DNA from: Hyphomicrobiales bacterium | GTDB taxonomy: Bacteria; Pseudomonadota; Alphaproteobacteria; Rhizobiales; Beijerinckiaceae | Length of the DNA: 64,000 nt | Assembly: GCA_930633525.1 (NCBI GenBank) | Contig: CAKNFP010000001.1 | Coordinates: 3,016,001 to 3,080,000 of the forward strand | Direction of reading: 5' to 3' | Part shown: positions 1-7,480 of the stretch, piece after piece | Layout of the letters: each line of letters starts with the position of its first letter | Numbering within the stretch: the first letter of the stretch is position 1 | The notes under the pieces: generated by a model | The model's database searches: none | What the model was told of the DNA's origin: nothing | Seen by the model: the letters and a program-made list of their open reading frames with translations, nothing else | Made by a program: the position numbers and the translations under genes

Positions 1-535
1 GGCTCTGCGTGACCGAGGAGTCGAGGTAGTCAGCGGTCAGAACCTCGAGCTGCATCGCGATCGGCAGACCGTCGCGCGACTTCCGAGGCCGACGTCGGAT
101 GAGCGCATCCCCGCCCTCCACCATCTCGCGCGCGCCGAGCGCCTGGAGCCCGTACACGTCAGATCCAGCGTCTGCGTCAGCGACCTTTGCGAACTCGTCC
201 CAGAGATCGTTGACGATCTTGTCTTGTTCGGCGTTGCCCGTGTTGGCTCGCGGCACGATGCCTGGGCCGACCAGGTTATTCACCCAGGCGGTGACAGCCT
301 TGGCGGCGGTCGGGTTGTTGCGGTTGAGGTCGCGCTGAATAGCTCGCAGCTTGTCTGCCGCGGCGCCAATCTCTGCATCCGCAGAAGTGCCAGCACGCAC
401 CCATCCGCCGTTTGCTCGGCTCGGCTTTGTCGCGCTGTAGCCGCGGCGCAAGATGTCCGATTGCGCACGCGCCCGCTGCCTCCGCAACCCCGCCTTGGGC
501 GATACGTAGGATATCGCCCGGTCGAGGAAGTTCAT
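1..535 (-). CDS. Phage portal protein, lambda type (partial, N-terminal 178 residues)
   Basis: The ATG at 535-533 opens a frame that runs off the left edge. The visible N-terminal part reads MNFLDRAISYVSPKAGLRR and then has the RDLNRNNPTAAKAV and WVNNLVGPGIVP stretches typical of lambda gpB-like portal proteins, the dodecameric ring that docks terminase and joins head to tail. It starts one base after the stop of the gpW-like gene, so translation is probably coupled. Position after terminase and joiner is the usual lambda order. The C-terminal part is outside the window. Confidence 0.88.
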   Translation of the reverse strand, partial: MNFLDRAISYVSPKAGLRRQRARAQSDILRRGYSATKPSRANGGWVRAGTSADAEIGAAADKLRAIQRDLNRNNPTAAKAVTAWVNNLVGPGIVPRANTGNAEQDKIVNDLWDEFAKVADADAGSDVYGLQALGAREMVEGGDALIRRRPRKSRDGLPIAMQLEVLTADYLDSSVTQS

Positions 536-536
536 G

Positions 537-752
537 CTACCCCCTATGGAAGGAGATGAGGCGAGCGCTTGAGGCTGGCCGCGTGGGCGGGTCCAACTCG
601 GCTTCCAGATCGGTGATGATCCGCTTCATATCTTCGCGAGAGCGATACTCGATGTCCCGATCACCAGCACGGACACGCCGCGCGCCCATGGCGAGCGCGC
701 GCTTCAAGTCCAAGAGAAGCTCTCGCTTCTCCTCGATCGTCAGGTCAGCCAT
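537..752 (-). CDS. gpW-like head-tail joining protein
   Basis: A 71-residue protein beginning MADLTIEEKRELLLDLKRAL and holding the charged helix, basic loop and second helix of small phage head-tail connectors (lambda gpW type). gpW sits between terminase and portal in lambda-like phages, and this gene occupies exactly that slot, overlapping the end of the terminase gene by 13 bases and ending one base before the portal start. The C-terminal 20 residues are proline- and serine-rich. The call rests on size, helix pattern and position. Confidence 0.7.
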   Translation of the reverse strand: MADLTIEEKRELLLDLKRALAMGARRVRAGDRDIEYRSREDMKRIITDLEAELDPPTRPASSARLISFHRG

Positions 753-2656
753 CCGCGCCGCCTCTCACCTAGAAATGAATTGGCTCGGGGCTGCGTCTGC
801 TGCACCCGTTCGACCGGAACCGCATCAAGGCCTCGGACCTCGCGCTCCCGCTTCCACCGTTCCGGCGACCAGGACGCCACACCGCGTGTCCAGAGGGCCG
901 CTCGGGAATAAACCCGACAATCGAGCGCCTCGTTGGCCTTGTGGTCGATCTTCCATTCGTAGCGACCGGTCTTATTTCGAACCCGGCGTTCCGCCACTAA
1001 TTGCTTGCACCACTCGGCATCCATGAAATCAGGCACGTGCACATACCCCTGAGGGTAAGCGCCGTCCTCTTCGCGACCGCGGAGCAGGAACCGATAGAGT
1101 TCCGCCTTGAACACGTCGCCAGTGACCATCCGCAGGCGGATGGCTCGCTTGCGCCGCCCAAATGGAATGTTCGTCGGCGACGCCACGGGAGCATTGGCCT
1201 CGTAGCCGCGGCGCCCCTTGATCGCCAACACGCGCGCCTGGTCCTGTTTCGAGATCCAGCCGTAGACCGCCGTCGTCTGGTCGCCTGTATCCACCGCGAG
1301 CAGATCGATCTTCATCTGCACGCCGGACACATGACGCCAGGTGTCGTCGAGGGCTTGCTCAACCCCCGCCCAAGTCTTGGGATCGTCTGCCGGGCCGTAT
1401 AAGACCCGCCGCTCGACCGCCCAACTTTCCAGCCCGTCGCCCCAGCCCCACACGTGGAGCTCGAGGCGAGCGGGGCTCGCCTGCACGTCGACCGCGGCCG
1501 TGAGCAGTGTCACACCCGATGGCAATGTCCCCGGCTGCCAGCTTTCGCGGCGCTCGTAGATCCGCTCCCAGTCAACCAGCTCGGACGCTTCGAACCACGT
1601 CTCGCCGAGGCGCGTGTTCTTGAAGGTCTTGAGCTTCGAGACGTCGCCTTGGGCCTCTTCCCACTCGCGGGCCATCTCCTCCCAGGAGAGCCAACCCAAC
1701 GGCGAGTAGAGCCCGGAAATGTGAAAGCCGACCGAGTGCGGATCCGAGGGAGTGGCCGTCGCGCGCCACTCGCCCTTAGCGAGGAAGGCTGTCTTGTGGC
1801 GTTCTTCGAAGTAGACGCCGCAGTGCTCGCAGGCATAATGCGCGGACTCCGGCTTGCCCGGATCCCACTTCAACCGCTCCCACTTCAGCCACTGCATTCC
1901 GCCGCAGTCTGGGCAGGGAATGAAGTAACGGCGCTGGTCCGACTTCTCGTATTCACGCTCGATCCGGCTTTCGCCGTGGATCGTTGGCGTGGACACCAGG
2001 AACATCTTGGCCTTGCGGCCGAAGGTCGTCGTGCGGTTCGCGACAAGGGCAATTGGATCGCCTTCGCCATCCACGTCGCCAGGATAGGCATCCACCTCGT
2101 CGAGGAAGGCGTAACGCGCCGGCATTGAGCGCAGCCCAACGCCGGAATTGGCGCCTGTCATCACGAGGATACCGCCGGGGAACGTCTTGGCGAGCACCGT
2201 GTTGCCGCTGTCGCGCGACTTGGCGTCACCCATGATGGCCCGCAACTCCGGGCAATCATCGATCAGCGGCTGAACGCGCTGCTGCGAAACCTTCTTGGCG
2301 GTGTCGACGGTCGGCCACACGCCCATGACGGGCGCCGGCGACCAATGCATGATGTAGCCGAGCCAGTTGTTGCCGGCCTCGGTGGCCCCAACCTGCGCTG
2401 ACTTCATAAACACGACGCGCCGTGCGGTGTGCATGGGCGACAGCGCGTCCATCACGTCACGCAGGAACGGCACTCGATCGGTGCGATAGTTGCCGGCTTC
2501 CGCCGCCAGCTTGGTCGAGAGGACGCGGTACTTATCCGCCCACTGCGAAACCGTTAGAACGGGCTCCGGCCGGATGGCATACCGAAGCTCGTCCTCTACA
2601 TCGGCGAAGCCTTGGTACTCTGCATCAGGCTCGGACCACCGGGCTTGATAATTCAT
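740..2656 (-). CDS. Phage terminase large subunit, GpA family
   Basis: 638 residues, normal for lambda gpA-like terminases. The N-terminal ATPase half shows the variant Walker A around VFMKSAQVGATEAG (about residue 85) and Walker B around YAFLDEVDAYP. A zinc-like cluster CPDCGGMQW and CEHCG follows near residues 250-285, and the C-terminal half should hold the nuclease. It cuts and pumps phage DNA into the capsid together with the small subunit. It overlaps the small-subunit gene by 32 bases and the joiner gene by 13 bases. Confidence 0.95.
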   Translation of the reverse strand: MNYQARWSEPDAEYQGFADVEDELRYAIRPEPVLTVSQWADKYRVLSTKLAAEAGNYRTDRVPFLRDVMDALSPMHTARRVVFMKSAQVGATEAGNNWLGYIMHWSPAPVMGVWPTVDTAKKVSQQRVQPLIDDCPELRAIMGDAKSRDSGNTVLAKTFPGGILVMTGANSGVGLRSMPARYAFLDEVDAYPGDVDGEGDPIALVANRTTTFGRKAKMFLVSTPTIHGESRIEREYEKSDQRRYFIPCPDCGGMQWLKWERLKWDPGKPESAHYACEHCGVYFEERHKTAFLAKGEWRATATPSDPHSVGFHISGLYSPLGWLSWEEMAREWEEAQGDVSKLKTFKNTRLGETWFEASELVDWERIYERRESWQPGTLPSGVTLLTAAVDVQASPARLELHVWGWGDGLESWAVERRVLYGPADDPKTWAGVEQALDDTWRHVSGVQMKIDLLAVDTGDQTTAVYGWISKQDQARVLAIKGRRGYEANAPVASPTNIPFGRRKRAIRLRMVTGDVFKAELYRFLLRGREEDGAYPQGYVHVPDFMDAEWCKQLVAERRVRNKTGRYEWKIDHKANEALDCRVYSRAALWTRGVASWSPERWKREREVRGLDAVPVERVQQTQPRANSFLGERRRGWLT

Positions 2657-3203
2657 CGAGCACCATCGCGATCACTTTGTTCAGCGCCGCGTCGAGCAGC
2701 CCAACGTCACAGCCGACCTCGGCTGCCATCTGCGCGCCGAAGCGCGCCGGGATGCCCTGCACCGCCTGGCGATAGCCGGTGAAGGCTCGATTGACGTGTT
2801 TGCGGACAGCCTCAAGCGGCACGAGTTCCTTCCGCAGCTTCGCGATGCGGATGTCGCGCTCGCGTGCTTTCAGGATGGTCTCAGCGGTGCGGGCCTGGTC
2901 GAAGTCGAGGCCAGTGGATTCAGCCCCGCCCTCCTCCATCAACACGCGCTTGATCAGGTTGACCGCTTCACGAGCGGTGCCTTCGTCGAGGGGCGCTGCC
3001 TGTTCGGGATCCGTGCGCACAGTGCGCGCACTGCGCACTTTGGTGCGCGCCGGGTCGGAGTTTTTGGCCCAAGCCTCGCGCGCCGCCTCGGGATCAATCG
3101 TCCCATCGGGCAGCGCCGTGATTTTCCCTTGGCTCAGCGCCTTTCGGACGCCGGCCTCCGACACCCCGAGGATCCGGGCCAGCTCTCGACGTGAAACACC
3201 CAA
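2625..3203 (-). CDS. Phage terminase small subunit, Nu1-like
   Basis: 192 residues starting MGVSRRELARILGVSEAGVR, a winged helix-turn-helix like the DNA-binding end of lambda Nu1, then a long helical region (ARTAETILKARERDIRIAKL) for oligomerisation and large-subunit binding. It recognises the cos/pac site and hands DNA to the large subunit, whose gene overlaps its 3' end. The 156 bases upstream (3204-3359) hold no gene; by analogy with lambda the packaging site could lie there, but no site was proved. An alternating gcgc-rich stretch (3018-3050) encodes a Thr/Arg/Val linker. Confidence 0.85.
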   Translation of the reverse strand: MGVSRRELARILGVSEAGVRKALSQGKITALPDGTIDPEAAREAWAKNSDPARTKVRSARTVRTDPEQAAPLDEGTAREAVNLIKRVLMEEGGAESTGLDFDQARTAETILKARERDIRIAKLRKELVPLEAVRKHVNRAFTGYRQAVQGIPARFGAQMAAEVGCDVGLLDAALNKVIAMVLDELSSPVVRA

Positions 3204-3359
3204 GTGCGAACCTCGGAAATTTGGCTGAAACTAGAGAAATTTAGGGCTGCCGCCGCCGCGCAGGGGTGGGGGTACCGGGGAAGGACCCGCGTGCCAAAAT
3301 GGGACATGTTACACACGCAACCATTGTGCGGTGCAGCATGAATATCTGTGAAACATGTT

Positions 3360-3869
3360 TTACGGCATCGCTCTCATGACGCGGCGGGTGATGGCATCGA
3401 GCACAAAGGTGCGCGCCGACTGCTCGAACGTCTGCTCGCTCTGGTCCTTCACGATCTCCTTGGCCACAGACGGGCCGTAGAGTGCGCGGATGGGGAAGCG
3501 GGCCGACGTGGTACGCGCCCGATACCTGCCACCCACAGCGAACGATCGCTTGAACTGGTGTGCCGTGCCCCATGGGAACGCCAGCACGCCCTTGCTGTTC
3601 ACGCCAACACGGAAATTGCCAATCGGCATTCCCTTGCCCTCGCCACGGATGACGTAGGCGAGGTCGCCGGCCATGCTGCCGTGCGTGCGCTCCAAGATAG
3701 CCCTGTAGGCCTTCACACCGGTCTGCGTGCGCAAGGCCCGACGGACCTGCGTCAGCGTCTTCTTGCCGCCCTCCTGCAAGCCCTCGCGCATGGCGCGCTG
3801 CATGCGTGCAGGTTGGATGGCATCAGCGAACTGCTGAATGACGCCATCTGTGGAGACGAGGATTTGCAT
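3360..3869 (-). CDS. Minor tail protein Z-like (GpZ family)
   Basis: 169 residues from the ATG at 3869 (a TTG at 3896 would add nine). The middle has the TLTQVRRALRTQTGVKAYRA segment and the C-terminal part RFPIRALYGPSVAKE, both typical of prophage minor tail protein Z, which acts in tail completion. A lambda tail gene normally lies beyond the head genes, whereas this one is upstream of the small terminase gene on the same strand. Whether that is a rearrangement or a neck role is open. Confidence 0.65.
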   Translation of the reverse strand: MQILVSTDGVIQQFADAIQPARMQRAMREGLQEGGKKTLTQVRRALRTQTGVKAYRAILERTHGSMAGDLAYVIRGEGKGMPIGNFRVGVNSKGVLAFPWGTAHQFKRSFAVGGRYRARTTSARFPIRALYGPSVAKEIVKDQSEQTFEQSARTFVLDAITRRVMRAMP

Positions 3870-4098
3870 CAGAAGGCCGGTACGAGGGGCCGGCAAGCCT
3901 CACGCAGCCGATCGAGAATGCGCTGGATCAGGGACATGTTGCTCTCCAAGAAAAGCGGCCGGGGAGCACGTTGGCGCTCGACCCGGCCGAGGGTCGCCTT
4001 GCGGCGATCAGGTTCCGAACATGCCAACCCACATGCAGTGGAGGGCGTGCACCCAAAAGGCGATAGCGACGGCGTGCATGTGGATGCCTCGGTAGTGT

Positions 4099-4174
4099 TG
4101 GAGCCGCCGGCAGGAATCGAACCCGCGACCTGTGCCGTACAAAGGGACTGCTCTTCCAGATGAGCTACGGCGGC
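4099..4174 (-). tRNA. Phage-encoded tRNA-Thr (anticodon UGU)
   Basis: A 76-nt cloverleaf read on the minus strand. The acceptor stem GCCGCCG pairs with CGGCGGC, the D stem is GCTC/GAGC, the T arm is GCGGG-TTCGATT-CCCGC, the discriminator base is T and CCA is encoded. The anticodon loop is TTTGTAC, giving UGU (Thr). The anticodon stem has one C-C mismatch, so the gene may be slightly degenerate or phage-adapted. It lies inside the prophage between structural and early genes, far from host tRNAs. Confidence 0.85.
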
Positions 4175-4601
4175 AAAACGCGGCAGCCGGGGCCGCCGCG
4201 TGTCCTGCCAGCTCGCGCCGACAGGGGAGAAAGGTAGAGGTGCGGCACCGACCCTGTCAGTCGGCTCTCGGGAGTTGCACCCGCTGAGAACGCCAAAGGC
4301 GCCAGTTGAACTAACCCAGGCAGAATGGCGAATGGTCTTAGACACCATTGTAAGACGCCAAACCGCCGCCGCACCAAGGAGTAACCCGCCAGGGTGCGCG
4401 TCGTTGAGAGGCGCGGCAGGTATTGTTGGTCGCCACTGTCTGCGGAGCCATACGGCGTCCGCTTGGGCTTCGGGCTTTCATGTCCGCGAACGAACCGCAG
4501 GCATCCACCTTCGTGGCTCTCCCGCGCGAATGTGTGAGCGCACCAAACTTGACTCTCATCCCTCGACGTGAACAAATAGGGAACATAAACGGAGAGAAGC
4601 G
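4175..4601. other. Gene-free stretch between tRNA-Thr and the small Cys-pair genes
   Basis: No convincing coding frame. The minus strand at about 4262-4320 has a D-arm-like GGTTAGTTCAACTGG and a T-arm-like GGGTGCAACTCCC, but no complete cloverleaf, so it may be a decayed tRNA. Immediately before 4602 is GGAGAGAAGCG, the ribosome site of the next gene. Confidence 0.4.
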
Positions 4602-4856
4602 ATGAGCCACATTGAGATCGCGAACGTTCCGCCGGTCACCGAGGACAAGCTAAGCGCAACTTCGGTCAAGTACTACGCTGTGTGCAAGCATTGTCGCATC
4701 GTCAACGATCGTGGGATCGCTATAGAGCCGGCTGGTGACATCCTGCCCTCGAAGGAAGAACTTGAGGCGGCCAACATTCCTCAAGCTCTCAACATCGTTT
4801 GCGAGCGTTGCAACCAGCAGGATTTTGACTTCGAGGCTGCCGGCATTCTGCAATAA
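4602..4856 (+). CDS. Small Cys-pair (zinc ribbon-like) protein, paralogue 1
   Basis: 84 residues with a CKHC pair near residue 28 and a CERC pair near residue 67, spaced like a small zinc ribbon, and a good ribosome site (GGAGAGAAG) ahead of the ATG. The segment LPSKEELEAANIPQALNIVC matches the next gene's LPTQEELQAADIASRTGIVC, so the two are diverged tandem duplicates. Function is unknown; small phage zinc ribbons often bind nucleic acid or host transcription proteins. The pair is on the plus strand in a mostly minus-strand region. Confidence 0.7.
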   Translation: MSHIEIANVPPVTEDKLSATSVKYYAVCKHCRIVNDRGIAIEPAGDILPSKEELEAANIPQALNIVCERCNQQDFDFEAAGILQ

Positions 4857-5005
4857 CCGCCAACTTCACGCGTCGCGCCCGAAGGCCGGTGGCTGCGCCA
4901 CTTCACCTCGTTCGAGGCGGGCGGGTACAGATCGGTTGTTGCTGCGCTTGAACTCACTCGCTGCCGCCAGCGTTGACGGACAGCGAACGAACGTGGAGGC
5001 ATGCC

Positions 5006-5293
5006 ATGGACAATGTTGTCCAGATCAAGAACCCACCGGAGGACGCGGCCCCACCGCCCGGCGCCGTCTACTATCTCCCGATCTGCCGAAGGTGCGGCAT
5101 CATTGCCCTGCCCGGCTTTCACATACCGCCCATATCGGGGCAGTTGCCCACACAGGAAGAACTTCAGGCTGCTGACATTGCCAGCCGGACGGGCATCGTT
5201 TGCAAGCGCTGCGACGGGAATGATTTCGTCTTCGTGCCAGATTGCGAGATCGACGAGAACTATCGGGTGCGTGGCCCGATAGAGAAGGGGTGA
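5006..5293 (+). CDS. Small Cys-pair (zinc ribbon-like) protein, paralogue 2
   Basis: 95 residues from the ATG at 5006, chosen because GGAGG lies at 4995-4999; a longer frame from 4973 lacks such a site. Two Cys pairs, CRRC and CKRC, sit in the same layout as the preceding gene, with the shared LP-x-x-EEL-x-AA/AD and IVCxRC signatures. The N-terminal 25 residues are proline-rich and differ. Function is not recognised. A 149-bp gap separates the two copies, so they may share a transcript. Confidence 0.7.
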   Translation: MDNVVQIKNPPEDAAPPPGAVYYLPICRRCGIIALPGFHIPPISGQLPTQEELQAADIASRTGIVCKRCDGNDFVFVPDCEIDENYRVRGPIEKG

Positions 5294-5384
5294 GCCGCCC
5301 CGGCATATAGCCAGGGCGGCCTCGTTACGTGGGCAGTCCGATCGCTGATGCGCATCGGCAAACTGTTAGCCTGCCCAGATTCTG

Positions 5385-5636
5385 CTAAGCGGCAATGGCC
5401 ATGGCGACGGGTGGACTGTTATCGTTGGCCGCCAAGCCAGCATTGATCATCGCCTGATGAAGCGGGACGCTTCCATCCACGCCGAACTGCTTCAGCAGCG
5501 CTTTGTCGCGGGCATGCGTTCTGCCCTCGGTCATGGAGATGTAGAGGGCATCGTTGGCCCATGCGTCGCCAGTGAGTAGCGTGGCGTTGTCGTAGTCGCG
5601 GTTGTCGTAGTGGTCGAGGCTTGGACGCTTCGTCAT
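5385..5636 (-). CDS. Hypothetical phage protein with ANDN tail
   Basis: 83 residues with no recognised domain. The N-terminal third is rich in Asp, Asn and Tyr (LDHYDNRDYDNATLLTGD), the middle is helical and the C-terminus carries the AANDNSPP motif that recurs at the ends of several unrelated proteins of this prophage. It lies 67 bp beyond the stop of the next minus-strand gene and could be the last gene of that unit. Confidence 0.55.
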   Translation of the reverse strand: MTKRPSLDHYDNRDYDNATLLTGDAWANDALYISMTEGRTHARDKALLKQFGVDGSVPLHQAMINAGLAANDNSPPVAMAIAA

Positions 5637-5703
5637 CTAGGACGCGCTCCTGAAATTCGGTGGCTTCCCATTAACCCGCACGGCGGGGCGATGTGGGTAT
5701 ACG

Positions 5704-6387
5704 CTATGCCGCGAGTTGCTGGCGCGTGACGTCGCCAAGCGCGTCGCGGATGGCGATGAGGCCCATGTGAACCAAGGCTGATGCCGCGCCTTTCGCCCCA
5801 GCGTGGTTGCCGATCCCCATCATCCGGCCCACGTGCTCATAGGTCTTTCCGTGCAGCACGAGCTCCTCGAAAGGCTCTAGGATGATCCCCAGCCGGTTGC
5901 GTAGCTGCGCCAGCAAGGCCTTGTCATCGATCATCGCGTGGACCTTGGCGTCGCCGTTCCACTTCTTTGCGACCTTCGCGCCGTTGTGTGTGCCAATATC
6001 ACCCGTCACCTCGACGGCGGTAAGTCTCCGGGCACCCTTGTTCACCACCTCGCCCTTCGCATTGAGCCAGGTTCGCTGATCGAGCGGCATGAACTCCATG
6101 CCCTGCGATGTCCCTCCCAGTTGCGCGCCGCTTGTCGCGCTGGCCTCGATTTGCCTGTACCGGATGGCGTACTTGAGCAGGTCGCCGTTCTTTTCGGCCA
6201 AAAGCGCTTTGGCAAGCGGCCACGCGATATTGTCGTTGTCGGGCCTGCCGTCCCATCCGTCCCCGATCGCCTGCCGAGCCCGGATCGATCGTTTCAGCTT
6301 TTCGGCCGCTCGGTCGTCTCTCTTGCGCTCCGTATCCATCGCGAGCTTACGGGCCGATGGTGTGTTGTCGTTGGCTGCAATGGTCAT
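5704..6387 (-). CDS. Phage protein with C-terminal HTH-like region (possible late regulator)
   Basis: 227 residues. The N-terminus (MTIAANDNTPSARKL) is basic and probably disordered. The C-terminal 60 residues (EPFEELVLHGKTYEHVGRMM then AKGAASALVHMGLIAIRDAL) look like the sigma4/DUF6456-type helix-turn-helix of alphaproteobacterial phage regulators, where EELVL-x-GKTYEHVG would be the first two helices. It overlaps the VRR-NUC gene by 4 bases. A role in late transcription or antitermination is inference from this similarity and from its place at the end of the early unit. Confidence 0.6.
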   Translation of the reverse strand: MTIAANDNTPSARKLAMDTERKRDDRAAEKLKRSIRARQAIGDGWDGRPDNDNIAWPLAKALLAEKNGDLLKYAIRYRQIEASATSGAQLGGTSQGMEFMPLDQRTWLNAKGEVVNKGARRLTAVEVTGDIGTHNGAKVAKKWNGDAKVHAMIDDKALLAQLRNRLGIILEPFEELVLHGKTYEHVGRMMGIGNHAGAKGAASALVHMGLIAIRDALGDVTRQQLAA

Positions 6388-6770
6388 TGGATGTCCTGGA
6401 TGCGCTGGCGCACGAGCTTGAGGGTTTGATTGGCTGCGTCGTCTTCGTCCTTGGCGACGACAACGGCCACGGGAGGGAAGCCCAGGTCGAGAATTTCAGC
6501 GTGGGCGTCGATTTGCTCGGAGGACAGCTCGCCGTCCTCGGTCTTGTATTCGATCTGGAGAAGCCGACCCTTGGGCAGGTAGATGTTCAGGTCGGGTTCG
6601 CCGGCCGCCATGCCGGTGGCTTTGGCGATTGCTCGGTCTCGTGGGCTGCGAAGCCCGGCGTTCATGCTGGCCGCGTATCGGAGGGCCATGCCTTCCTTGC
6701 GAGCCTGGAACAGCGCCTTGATCGCAGCGTGCTGCAAGCGCCATTCGGGAATTCGTCGTGGGGTTGCCAT
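6384..6770 (-). CDS. VRR-NUC domain nuclease
   Basis: 128 residues with the core of the VRR-NUC (PD-(D/E)XK) fold: GMAAGEPDLNIYLP supplies the catalytic Asp, LLQIEYKTEDGELSSEQ the E-x-K pair and the following Ser-Glu-Gln signature. Stand-alone VRR-NUC proteins occur in many phages and are Holliday-junction or flap nucleases; eukaryotic FAN1 has the same domain. The family's usual phage size is about 90-130 residues, so this is full length. Its start is preceded by a gene-free 290-bp AT-rich block. Confidence 0.88.
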   Translation of the reverse strand: MATPRRIPEWRLQHAAIKALFQARKEGMALRYAASMNAGLRSPRDRAIAKATGMAAGEPDLNIYLPKGRLLQIEYKTEDGELSSEQIDAHAEILDLGFPPVAVVVAKDEDDAANQTLKLVRQRIQDIQ

Positions 6771-6839
6771 CGTTGTCCTGGGGTGATGGCGGGCCGTAGA
6801 GCGTGTTGTTGGCGTCCGGCTCTCAGGGCCGGTTTATGT

Positions 6840-7063
6840 GCATCTTGTAATAAACACCCATTTCTCAGAATCTATATCCCTTTTTAGGGTAGATGTGTGT
6901 ACCCCCTATATTTACAAGTTAAAGTTATAAGTAGATGATATATAACGATAAAAGGGGAATTTTTAACTTGTTCGACCTTCCCGGATTCCTGCAAGTTTGC
7001 AAGTTCGAACTTGCAGGAATCCCCCTTTTGCAAGTTTGGCCGACAAGTTTGCTGCAAGTTCGG
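6840..7063. repeat. AT-rich block with CAAGTT iterons and palindromes (candidate phage origin)
   Basis: An unusually AT-rich block in a GC-rich prophage, next to the primase-polymerase genes. CAAGTT or its complement AACTTG occurs many times between 6912 and 7061. There is a perfect 18-bp palindrome TGCAAGTTCGAACTTGCA at 6998-7015, nested in a 15-bp inverted repeat (arms 6983-6997 and 7008-7022, starting GGATTCC). Iterons, AT-rich DNA and a neighbouring primase fit a replication origin; the inverted repeat could instead end transcription. This is inference from sequence pattern. Confidence 0.5.
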
Positions 7064-7480
7064 TCAAGGCATGCGATCACGTGGTAAGGGCGGCCTCACA
7101 TTGTCGTTCGCGACCGTGACCCGATCTTTGTAAGCCCCCAGAAAAATGTGGTCGTTGTCATCGAGGTGAGGGGTGATGATCCTGATTGCCTGGTCCGGAA
7201 GAAGGCGAAACCACTCACCTCGAATGTGGTGATCGCGCAAGGCAGTGTGCGAGCGCCTCTCCGCCGCCCTGGCTCGCCCGCGGTTTCTGTATGGGTAAGT
7301 GAGGGCCGGGAATATCTCGAAAGGTACTGCTGTCGAGAGCCCGGAAATCCGATACCGCACGTTGGCTGCGATCCCCACTTTGCAATAGTGGCCAATGCGG
7401 TCACCTTCCCGCAGACCCAGAACGTACAGATCAACAGGATCCACCTTTTCTGGCTTCCGACTACGCAGCAATTTCGTCAT
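7064..7480 (-). CDS. GIY-YIG-like (T5orf172/Mug113 family) protein
   Basis: 138 residues. DLYVLGLREGDRIGHYCKVG carries the beginning of a GIY-YIG-like fold in the T5orf172 form (YVLxL...KVGIAANVRYRI), and AERRSHTALRDHHIRGEWF supplies the conserved Glu-Trp-Phe block. Such proteins are small phage endonucleases or DNA-binding proteins of uncertain role. The C-terminus has the prophage ANDN tail. The start overlaps the end of the primase-polymerase gene by 20 bases, so the two are co-transcribed. Confidence 0.75.
   Translation of the reverse strand: MTKLLRSRKPEKVDPVDLYVLGLREGDRIGHYCKVGIAANVRYRISGLSTAVPFEIFPALTYPYRNRGRARAAERRSHTALRDHHIRGEWFRLLPDQAIRIITPHLDDNDHIFLGAYKDRVTVANDNVRPPLPRDRMP

Noticed and set aside
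4253..4331. Second tRNA on the minus strand beside tRNA-Thr
   Set aside because: D-arm-like and T-arm-like pieces exist but the D stem cannot close, the anticodon stem does not pair and no acceptor stem was found. Best seen as a relic or chance.
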